A DNA stretch of 64,000 bases from Symsagittifera roscoffensis (taxonomy: Eukaryota > Xenacoelomorpha > Acoela > Convolutidae): contig NC_087062.1 of assembly GCF_963678635.1 (NCBI RefSeq), forward strand, positions 74,181,345 through 74,245,344. The letters run 5' to 3'. The notes under the pieces are model-generated. The model was not told the origin of the DNA. It saw only the letters and a list, made by a program, of their open reading frames with translations, and made no database searches. The translations under genes and the position numbers were made by a program. Of this stretch, positions 24,203 to 33,932 are shown piece after piece. Within the stretch, counting starts at the first letter, position 1. Every line of letters starts with the position of its first letter.

Positions 24203-25082
24203 TGTGCCATTCTGCCAGATTGGCACAGCGCAACCTTCCGGCGAAACACAAATTAGCGAGAAAAGGCCTTAACGACAAAAAAGTGCTGCGAAGGAGGGTA
24301 GAAAAATTCTGGAAATTTCTATTTTCAAAATTTCGATTTTCAAGTGGATATTTCTCAGAAACACAAAAAACGGCCATTTTGACTGAAAAAGGTGAAAAAG
24401 TCAGAACAACAGCAAATCTAGTGGAAAACAGTCGCCCGTTAACGGAGAAAAAGGAAGCCTCTTATCGTGACAATCACGCACGATAAGACCCTTAGAAGAA
24501 GATAGTGGGAAAGGAGGCTTCGGTGGGGAAGTGGTGGAGAGCAGTACCCTCCCGTGCCACGAATTGGGAGAAATAACGACGTTATCTCGAGGAAAACACG
24601 GAAGAGGAGGCTCGGTCCCCCAGAGACTGATATATGGTGAAAGACTGTAGTAAACTAACTTTTTAGCTACTCTGATGCCATAGAACTTTGAATTGACACC
24701 GGTATTATTTGATATTTTAGAATATGAGTAGCTAGGAAGAGGAAAGGGTCAATCCATCTCCAATGGATTTAATATAGAACTATCACCAAAACATATTATA
24801 ATAGGGTTTTTGAGCCGTGTTTTTAATAGCAATCACGTAGTCTGAGGATCCGAGACTCAGCTATGTGGTTGTGTTCGCATGTAAACGAAAGCTGATCAAA
24901 AGTCGTTTGACTGATAAGCTAAAAGTAGTAACTTTTTACTTAGCCCTAAACAGACCAGAAAATCAACTGGCAAGGTCGAGACGGTGAAAAACGAGTAGAA
25001 TTAAGGTAACTGACGCCTGATAGTCGTTAATAGGTACTTTTTCTACGCTCCGTCGCTATGTAGCATTTGGGCGAATGTTACA
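24203..25082 (+). repeat. 3' LTR of element A
   Basis: Begins tgtgccattctgccagattggcaca, in which the first and last seven bases are a perfect inverted repeat, and ends gggcgaatgttaca. Differs from the 5' LTR of A at many positions. Confidence 0.93.
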
Positions 25083-25512
25083 GTACTTCTTTCTTTGATG
25101 CAGGTTCATATTCTTTGAGCCACAAATTGGCCAGTATTACTGTTAGGGAGGCGCCCATTGCTAAGCCGTCTATTGTACATACGACAAACTGTTGCATTTA
25201 AAATGTACCTCACTCACGGCCATTTGAGTGTTCGTTTCTATGATTGCCCTCTCAGTTTCATCAAAATAATTTGCCAATGTTTTTTTTAGGTTGTCATATG
25301 AGCTATCAGGTAAAGAAAGGGCGGGACGAAGTGGTGTGCCTTGTTTTTGTGCTTTTGCTAATCCATACAGCCTAGCCGGCTGCGCCCCCGTTGATCTCAA
25401 CCTAGTATACAGCGCTTCGCTAATCTCGTCCTTCTTTTTCATGGAGAGTAACTCTTTGTCTTCTTCAGTTTTTATGATCACGCTGTATGTCAGATTCTTC
25501 CTCTCACCTAAT
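25083..25512 (-). pseudogene. Split Penelope-like element, piece 2 (RT fingers and palm)
   Basis: The minus strand encodes the PLE RT motifs ARLYGLAKAQKQGTPLRPAL and, after one frame change, DGLAMGASLTVILANLW followed by LKEYEPASKKEV. Upstream lies LGERKNLTYSVI, matching the connector before the RT core. The piece is bounded by element A (25082) and element B (25513). Its two ends join in frame to the pieces at 49282 and 6811 once the insertions and one target-site copy each are removed. It predates both insertions. Confidence 0.88.
25510..25512. repeat. Target-site duplication of element B (partner 49282-49284)
   Basis: The bases aat flank element B with LTR ends TG...CA; equally a 4-bp aatt (25510-25513 and 49282-49285) if the LTR begins one base later. 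Removing B and one copy restores an open PLE reading frame across the junction. Confidence 0.75.
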
Positions 25513-26397
25513 TGTGCCATTCTGCCAGATGACACAGCATAACCTTCCCGCGACAGAAAAAAATGTGACTAAAGGCCTTATGAACAAAAAAGTGTTGCGA
25601 CGGAGGGTCAGAATGTTCTAGAATTTTTATTTTTAAAATTTCGATTGGAAGAAGAACATTTCTGAGAAATAGAAAAAAGACGGCCATTTTGAATAAAAAA
25701 GACGAAAATGAGAACCACGATAGAGATTGTGAAGAACAGTTGTATCAGAGACAGAAAAACACGGAGCCTCTTATCGTGGCAAAAACACACGATAAGGACC
25801 TTAGCGACAGATATTTGTGGAGACGGAGGCTTCAGTGGGGGGAAGAGAAATACCACGGAACCCTCCCGGGACACGAAATATAAGAGATAAGAGTGTTATC
25901 TCAAGAAAATCACGGGAGCGGAGGCTTGGTCCCCCAGAGACTGTTATATGTGAAGGGACTGGGTAAACTAACTTCAACAGTTGCTGTAATGTCCTAGATC
26001 TTAATTAACACCGTTATTATTTAATATTTTAGAGCATGAGTAGATAGAAAAAGGGAAAGGGTCAATCCATCTCCAATGGATTTAATATAAAACTGTCACA
26101 CAAAAACATATAAAAATAGGTTGTTCGAGCCGTGTTTTTAATGACAATCACGTAGTCTGAGGATCCGAGACTCAGCTATGTGGTTGTGTTCGCATGCAAA
26201 CGAAAGCTGATCAAAAGTCGTTTGACTGATGGCCTAAAAATGGTAACTTTTTACTTTGCCCTAAACAGACCAGAAAATCAACTGGCAAGGTCGAGACGGT
26301 GAAAAACGAGTAGGATTAAGGTAACTGACGCCTGCCAGTCGTTAATAGGTACTTTTTCTACGCTCCGTCGCTGTGTGATATTTGGGCGAATGTTACA
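25513..26397 (+). repeat. 5' LTR of element B
   Basis: Begins tgtgccattctgccag and ends gggcgaatgttaca. Nearly identical to the 3' LTR, which lacks eight bases (atcacgta at about 26145) and differs at about four positions. The first 60 bases differ from the LTRs of A, showing an LTR subfamily split. Contains the cttatcgtgg/cacgataag inverted repeat as in A. Confidence 0.95.
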
Positions 26398-26409
26398 TAG
26401 ACGTTTTTA

Positions 26410-26428
26410 TGGCGCTCCTGGGTGGGCC
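26410..26428 (+). promoter_or_regulatory. tRNA primer-binding site of element B
   Basis: The sequence tggcgctcctgggtgggcc is identical to the site in element A and lies 12 nt after the LTR end. Confidence 0.78.
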
Positions 26429-27622
26429 TGTTAAAGGCATGAAACCATCATGATCAGCAAGCGTTTCAGCGACGAACCCTCCGCTCCGGGCGTATGCCCG
26501 AGTTAGAGGTCTTAATGACCGTTTTTGTACTAGGGGGAAGGTGCGTACCCTCCGTCTAGTACAATTTAGCTTTTTAACTCAGTTAACACCGAAAATTCCG
26601 GGGGCCGGAGGGTTAGGTGGGAAGTCATGAACCCGCTTGTCCCGAGGTCCCGGGACCAAAAACAATTAAAGAGAAAGCGTAAAACCAAACAAAAATAGTG
26701 TATAACCAAGAAAAAGCCAAAAATACATTTATTTAAAAACAAAAAAGTACAAAAAACAGTAAAAAATCCAAAAAAGACCAAAAACAGTAAAAAACATAAA
26801 GTGACAGTTTATATGTTATTTCCGGACGAGATGTGATCTGACCTTCCTATTTGTTGTTGTTTCAGATTGATTTATATCGTTTCTGATAGAAAGATTGTGT
26901 GTTTTGGTGAAGGGTTGGGTACCCTCCCTCGAGTGTAATTTGAGTGTTTAAGCACGTTAATGGTGATTTTGCCGGTGACCGGAGGGTAGAGTGGCAGGCT
27001 GATCAACGTGTTCCACACTCAACAGGGACATCAAGGACAACATCCGCAACGACTGTTGGGTATCGTTGAAGCAATTTTAGTATCGTTCGGGTACTATTTC
27101 CTTAAAACTTAAGTGGTGGGGGGCACGATTGGCGCGGTCCGATTGTACCCTCCATCGATTACAAATTTCCGAGTTAAGGGTCTTAATTCGGATATTTTGG
27201 TGCAAAGAAGGGTATAGTACTATTCATTAAAGACTATTAATAGATTATTATCCTTATTATATATTACTTATCTCCTATTTAGACCCAAGAAACACCCATT
27301 TTCTGTCGAAAATTACCAATTTTCGACCAAACTGTAGACCCCCAAATTTTCGGATATCTGAGCTTTTCCCATAGGCAAAAAGCTTTTATATAGAGAGTAG
27401 CTACGTAGTTCAATCCCCTTCACTAAAGAAACCGCGTGAGAAAAGACTCAGTAGATGTTAGAAAAACGAAAATTTTTCGATCAAAATTTTGATAATTTTC
27501 TGTATTTTGTCAATCTGTTTTGGGGATCGAGTTTTTGAGTTTTTAGAGTTAGAGCAATAAAATTTTTTGCGTTAGGAGCGTGCTAGCATAACGTGCTCGG
27601 TTACTAGAGAAATTTTTGGGCA

Positions 27623-27689
27623 ACCCTCCGAGTAGCTCCGTGGATAGAGCTAACGACTTAAGGTTTGGAAAAGGAAGGAATCGGAGGGT
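27623..27689 (+). ncRNA. Leader hairpin with tRNA-like D-arm (element B)
   Basis: Outer stem accctccga/tcggagggt (9 bp), inner hairpin agctc-cgtggata-gagct (5 bp). Bases differ from A at several unpaired or end-of-stem positions while the core pairing is kept. Confidence 0.5.
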
Positions 27690-28192
27690 CCAAATTTGAT
27701 AGTTTTTGGCCAAATTTTTGTTTCTAAACCAATTTTGGTCCGGTTTTTTGTATTATTCCAGTGCCGTACAGGGCTGCTACGCTCATTTCAAGTAATTTTA
27801 GGCACTTTCGACCGGAATTGCGGAAAAAGTCTTTCAGAACCTATATAGGTGGTGAAAAAAGGCCATTTTGTTGAACGCGTTTTTGGCGATTTCTCAAAGA
27901 CTAGTGATCCGATCGGGATAGTTTTGGTACCACAAGTCGACGTTTTTGACCAATTTTCCGAATCGCAACCGTTTTTGGGTTGATTATTTCGGAAAAGAAA
28001 AAATTTTTTAGAATTTGTTGGTTCGGAGGGTCCAAATCACGGGCAACCCTCCGAGCGGCAGAAAATTTTATCAAAACATCTTTTTATTCAAATGGGAAGG
28101 TTGACCGTGTCAGCCAACCTAGTTTTAAGTCAGGTAGACCGCTTTCAGAGGCTTTACTGCGGTGATATAACCCTTTTTCTTGATTTTGGGGG

Positions 28193-28495
28193 AACCCTCC
28201 GAAGTGACCCTCCGGAGTCAGCTAAACCCTTTAGCAACCCTCCTTAGTGGAAAATTTCCACGAGATCACCCTAAGAAGTTATAACAGCTCCCCTTAGAGC
28301 TCTTACCTTGTTTTGACGCTTTTTGAAGCTAGTAGGAGAACCTTCTAAGCGAGATCAAAAAATTTGAAAATTTTGGAGGTACCCTCCGAAGTAACCCTCC
28401 GGAGCATATTAAGCATCTTATTGACCCTCCTTAGTAAATTTAGGGGGACCCTCCGAAGTAACTTGGGTGATTAGGTACCCTCCGAAGTCCTTGTT
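28193..28495 (+). repeat. ccctccgaagta/ccctccggag repeat block in the leader of B
   Basis: Irregularly spaced copies of accctccgaagta and accctccggag, often as close pairs, separated by 15-60 bp. The equivalent block in A is 9475-9850 with more copies. Spacing and copies are too irregular for a CRISPR or satellite array. Confidence 0.6.
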
Positions 28496-28700
28496 AGAGA
28501 CTAGAGTAAAATTTCTGTGGCAATTTGGGAAACGGAAAATATCCATTTAATTAAGATCATATTAGGATATTAGGCGTGCTTATCAGGATCATAAGAACCC
28601 ATTCTGACCCGGAAATTCGTGATCAACTTTGGATTCTACATTGGGTGTATCAGAAGTGCCCGAACAAAGAAATTTTTTTTGATTGTGATTTTGGTTGTGT

Positions 28701-28986
28701 GGTTGCCTTGAGCTACTTAATAGGAAAGTTCGGGCAATCCGGGAACAAATAAAAGAAGACCTCGGTGAGTGTATTAGGCAAATACACACTCACTTGAGAA
28801 GAAAAGTTGTTCCCTGCTCTCGTGCACTTGGAGCGTTCCGGGTGTGGGGGAGCTTTTTCATAGACTTTAGAAATTTTCGATCAGAGGTTGCCTTGAGCTA
28901 CTTGGTAGGACAGCTCGGGCAATCGCAGGACACCCAAAAGAAGACCTTGGTGGGTGTATTAGGCAGATACACACCCACTTGAGAAG
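28701..28986 (+). repeat. Duplicated ~100-bp leader block with stem-loops (element B)
   Basis: The block beginning ggttgccttgagctactt occurs at 28701-28804 and again at 28886-28986. Each copy contains gtgtattaggcarataca, which can fold as a short stem-loop. Element A has the same duplication at 10058-10161 and 10243-10345, so it is ancestral to both. Confidence 0.7.
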
Positions 28987-29464
28987 ACCGTGTCCTGGGC
29001 TTCGTTCTTTCGGATCGTTCCGATTGGGGGAAGTCTTTTTCTTTAAGACTAAGTTTTATTTATCTATTTCTGAATCATCACTGCTTTTTATCAAAGATTG
29101 TTTAATTTTAACAAAGCAGTGACTTGATAAATTGTGTGGCAATAAATTGATACTGACAAAAGGTCGCTGTCACCTGTAGGATATTCTTATCTGATTATCG
29201 ATTGTGTTTTGTGTGTCGATTATATCTTGTGGAAACTTAGTGATACTGTTATACTATACAACCGGGTTGAGTTAGCATTATATCAATACTGGGTAGACCC
29301 TGTGTGTAACTTTAGCTGAGTCACTAATTTAGTCGTGAGAGATCTAAGAGACATTTTGATACTGACGGAATCGAGTAGGCAGCGTTAAGTGATTTAACTA
29401 AATCTTGTTTGTGGTACGTTTGCATTGCCATCGAATTGCGAATACTTTCATTTTGTTAAAAACT

Positions 29465-32400
29465 ATGCAGCGCAGGGACTCGCTAGGATCGACTACTAAA
29501 ATTCCCAAGCTAAGCAAGGGAAGCACGCGGAAGTTTAGAACTAGGCGTAGCCAAACCTCGTTTAGCAGCGCTTCCGACGCGTTTGCTGAAGACGAATCGA
29601 CTAAAGGTCAACCTGATCTTTCAGTGAGCGAAATGAAACTAAGGAGCGAGAAAAACCTCGATGGCAATCAAAGGCGGAGCGCCGAGACCGAGCATGTGAG
29701 CGAAACGCTGGTGGATCCCTTTGACGAAGGGGAGCGAACGCTCATTCGACCCGACTTTGAGCCAGACGAGGTCCTCGAACGGGAGGAAGCCGAGAGGACA
29801 GAGGAGACGTCGGAGCGTCCCGAGGTCGAACCTCGAGAGGAAGTGTTGTACAGGGGAATGTCCAAATCGGAGACCAAGAGTCACAGGTGGAGGGGAGAAT
29901 ACTCACATTCGGCTAGTACCCACTCATCTCTGGCCAAGCAGAGCAACAACGCGATGATGTCGAGTATAAGCCCGAGTGGAGAACAAACGGGTTCGAAGGC
30001 CAAGAAGAGTTGGAAGTCCTTGTACGACGAACGCATGGCGTCACTACCAACTGTAGGTTTGACTTCCAGTGATGACTACCCGGAGATAACCCATCCGGAT
30101 GTGAACTTCACACCGTGCCCAAGGAATGATATGAGCAGGAAGGCGCCATCAACCTCGCCGACCAGGCCCATGTCAGATGGGATAACGATGGGAGCGTCGT
30201 CAACCTTCGACAGATTAATGACGTCGATGAGCAAGCAAAGAGGCGGTGCGTCATCAAGCACCAGGCTGCAGCCGCCGTTGACCTCATCTTCTATGGGACT
30301 AACCCCGTCATTTGGGGCCACTGGCGACATAAGTGACATGTTCGCTGGCGTAATGAATGGTCTGGATGAGCTGAGACGGGACATGACTAAAAGAATAGAT
30401 CAGGTGGATGAGAGAGCTCACAAGGGTCAAGAGAATCTGAGAGAAGCACGTGAAATCGCAGGCGAGGGTTGATCAAGCTCAGTTGATTCGCAACACCGAT
30501 CAATGCCTGGCGGAGAGCCTGGCACAGGCAAACAAAGAGTCAGAGGAAAGAGAGGCTAGGATGACAAGAGAGATCGAGCGATTGTTGAATGATCATGATA
30601 ATACCTACGCCCAAACGATGACTGGCCTGGAAAGGAGGTTGGACGCCAAATCTGACTTGATGATGCGGAAGCTTGACGCGATCCTGAATGGAAGTAGTTG
30701 GCAGGAGCGTTCCAACTCAAGGGAACGCTCACGCAATGCGAATGTTGGAGATGGTACGGGCAACAGTGCCAGAACCCAGCAAGGCTCGAGAACGAACTAC
30801 GAACATAGAAACAAGGAGCGGCCAAGGGCAGCCCCGCAGAGGCCTGGCTGGACGAATCCAGTCCCGCCGGAGGCAGATGCCACCCCGGAGACAAGATTGC
30901 CAACCGTGCCACAAGTCAGTTCAGTACCAGATCTGACTACAGTCTCGCAAGACACAACGATGTATGCCTCGATGTTTGAGCCTCTGAACAGATCTCTAGA
31001 AACATTCATCACCAAGCTCTCGAAGTCAACCGAGAGAGGAGAGAGGTCAAGAAGAACACTGAAAAAGCCGAAGTCATATAAAGACGAGTCAGACGGCTGC
31101 ATTGATACTTGGATAGAAGTGATGAAGTTACACTTTGAGGAAGAGAATCTCTCCAAGAAACAAGAGTGCAGCGCGCTGACAAGCAACCTGGAGGGTACTG
31201 CATTAAATTGTGTAATGGCGAAAAGAGCCAATGAGAGAGACAGCGCTCGCAAGATATTCGACATCCTGCTGAATCGTTTCGGCTCTGGAGTACAAGGGCA
31301 CCAGGCTATGGTGAAGTTCGAGAAGAGGCGTCAGAGAGATAAAGAATCAATAGATAAATTCGTGGACGACCTTGAATTGCTCAGGAGGAGAAGCAACACG
31401 GATGAGAGAATATCCGAGCGAAACTTGGCGATTGCTTCGAAGTTTATGGATGGAGTAAGGAGTGAGGAGCTGAAGACGATGTTGGCCACTCATTTCACCC
31501 TGTCGCTTGACCAGGTACCCACGCCCGACGACTTGCGTATGAAGTCACGCGAGTATTTACTCATAAAACCGAGGGCGCAAAACCGTTACAGCAATTATGG
31601 TAACTATAGCGGGACAAACACTGGTGCGAATTCCAGTTGGTATAAACCTCGCGATGACATGGACAAGAGGAGGTCGTGTGCGAATTGTGGTTCGATGGAC
31701 CATCACGTTTCTGCGTGTTCTGCATACAAACAAAACATGAAGGCCATAGGCTACTTTCTTGAGGACGCCGACGCGACCGACGAGGATCATGAGGAGTACG
31801 TCAGAGCACTTATCATGAAATATGGTCCGAGGTGTTTCTTCTGTAATTTGGAGGGACACTTCAAGTCGGATTGTACTCAATTTTGGGACGCAGTAGCGGA
31901 CGCGAAGCATCCCCGCCACGAAGAGGCGCTTTCGGGTGTCAAGGCCAGTCGAGCACGTCTGATGAACGAGGCTGAATCTCGGAGAAAGGAAACGACACCG
32001 AGCACCTTTGCGACCAAAAAGGTTAAGACATGGCCTGACGAGGTGGTAGCCTCGAACCTCGAAGCAGAGTCGTCTAGTCCACTCAAGGTGGATTACGGCC
32101 TGGCGGCAAGGACAGCGCTGCAGAATGTCAAACAGGACCTTGCCACGAAAGAAGTGGAGCAATGGGTAAGGTCGGAGCTGGAAAGCACAGATCTTCGGGA
32201 GAGTCTTAATGTCCTCGGTAAAGCGACAAAAGTAGAAGACAAAGAGGAGCCCAAGGAACAGGGACTAAAACTGAACGTTATATCTGGCAAGACTTTCGGC
32301 ATGACGAAGGCGGGGACCAAAATAATGTCCATCATCTCAGTCGCAGGGCACCAGGTGGTCAAGAACTTGAGTGAACCATCCGAGATTACACTAATTCACC

Positions 32401-33932
32401 TGGACATCTATGCCGACTACCTGAAGGAGAAGGATCCCAAACTGGACTCCAGGGCAGTGCGAGCGCTGCTCACAACGGGAGGTCCGAGGCTGATGAAAGT
32501 GGACGGACATTATATCGATGTCCATGGCCCTTACCCGATTCTGATGAATGTGTATGGCATCAATATCTACACGAAAGCTCACATAACTGATGCGAACGAT
32601 CAGGTTGGCCGGATATACATTGGTCAAGAGGAGCTGAAGGTCAGACGAATCGGACACAACGCGATGCTCGAACAAGATGCGGTGCATATTGGTTGCGAGG
32701 CCGATCTGGCCGCACACGTTCTGGACGTGCAGGGCAGACAACTTTCAGTAAAGGGACTGCTAGACACGGGAGCAGTGGTCAGTGTCATGCCAGTCAAAAC
32801 TTGGACCGACATGGGTTTCGATAGGTCGGATCTCATACCGACAAACATCAGGTTGGCAGCTGCCAATCAGGGAGCGATCTATGTCGCCGGACGAACCCCG
32901 ATCATCTCACTGCAGCTCGGAGGGAGACATCTTTGGATGAGCTTCCTAGTAGTAGAGAATTTGGATGAAACCGACCAGTTCATCCTAGGAAGGGATTTCG
33001 TTCGCAACTTTGACGTCACGATCGATCTCAATGATGGATTGATTAGGATCAAGGATCCTGAGAGAAAGTATGAAAAAAGACCCCTTAATAAGATCTTAAT
33101 TAATCAGGCCAAGGTGCCGATTTTTCTAGATCGAAAAGTCAGATTAAAACCGAACCAAGCCGTAGTAGCGACGTTTAGGATGAGGAACTTGAATGAACTC
33201 AGCAATGACAGACAGGTGTGTCTGGTACCAAATCCAAACAGTAAAAGCTCGGCTATTTTAGGAAGAAGCTTCTCACTCACTCAGAGCGGACTGTGTGTGA
33301 GTGTGTTATTGAACACAGAAGCAACAACAGTGACAATACAGAGGGGAAAGAAACTTGGCTACGCTTTGCCTCTGAACACAGACTTTCTGAGTGTGGAGAA
33401 CTTGAAGAAGTTTGATGTAACTAAATGTCCATTACATGCGAACCAAGAATGTATAATGAAAAGAGTAAATGAATTGAAATCTTCTAGGAAATTGTTTTCA
33501 ATGAAGTCGGAAACAGATGATGGGCTGTCTAGTTGTTCCAACTTTCCTGAGAGGCCGACGGAAGCAGAGTTAGCAGCGAATAGGCCTGTCCTACCTGAGA
33601 TAGAACATCTGAAGGGTAAAATATCTGACAAGGAACTAGATTCGCTCAGGGCGGTGCTAGATCGGAACGCAGACGTTTTTTCAAAGCATAAGGCCGATAT
33701 AGGTTGTTGCAATTTTGTAGAGCACGAGATTGAGATAGAAGAGGGCTCGGTACCTCATAGGGAAGGGGCGAGAAGAATGACCCCAAACAAAACAGAAGCG
33801 TGTAGGAAGGAAATTGAAATGTTAATGGAGTACGACATGATTGAGCCGTCGAAGTCCCCATGGGCTTGTGGCGTGGTCATGGCGAAAAAGAAAGGGAACA
33901 ACTCAGATTTTGTTGTGATTTCCGTTATCTGA
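29465..33932 (+). CDS. gag-pro: Element B ORF1: Gag with two zinc knuckles plus aspartic protease (frame broken by 8-bp deletion)
   Basis: Structural protein and protease of the element. Start chosen at ATG 29465 (MQRRDSL), shared with A at 10824 although a longer open frame reaches 29405. Order: basic and acidic N-terminus, a low-complexity region with PTRPMSDG, a coiled-coil region (about 30480-30690), a capsid-like domain (IDTWIEVMKLHFEEENL to DLRMKSREYL, about 31100-31560), two CCHC knuckles (CANCGSMDHHVSAC at 31677 and CFFCNLEGHFKSDC at 31834), a spacer, then a retropepsin-like domain with LLDTGAVVSVMP (DTGA at 32763-32774) and ILGRDF (about 32986). An 8-bp deletion near 30440-30450, absent from A, shifts the frame, so the N-terminal 335 codons are disconnected. 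The unbroken length would be about 1,490 aa, unusually long for Gag-PR. The frame ends at 33932 within RT motif sequence. Confidence 0.92.

Larger units (their letters stand above)
6812..25082 (+). mobile_element. Element A: old, internally deleted giant Ty3/gypsy-type LTR retrotransposon
   Basis: An 18.3-kb element bounded by LTRs at 6812-7680 and 24203-25082, inserted in a minus-strand PLE. Order: LTR, primer site, leader, gag remnant, pol remnant, ORF3 remnant, ORF4 remnant, polypurine tract, LTR. Its two LTRs differ at many positions and in length (869 and 880 bp), and every ORF is broken, so the insertion is old. Compared with B it lacks about 1.3 kb (protease region, junction near 13590) and about 4 kb (end of ORF3 and start of ORF4, junction near 21440). 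It retains features B has lost, notably the uninterrupted frame around B's 8-bp deletion in ORF1 and B's 1-bp insertion in ORF4. Confidence 0.95.
26429..29464 (+). other. 5' leader of element B
   Basis: Three kilobases without a supportable ORF. Contains an A-rich tract (26650-26800), a conserved hairpin with tRNA-like D-arm (27623-27689), ccctccgaagta repeats (28193-28495), and a duplicated block (28701-28804, 28886-28986) with stem-loops of the type gtgtatt...aatacac. Compared with A it has fewer ccctccg repeats and no C14 homopolymer run. Confidence 0.7.
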
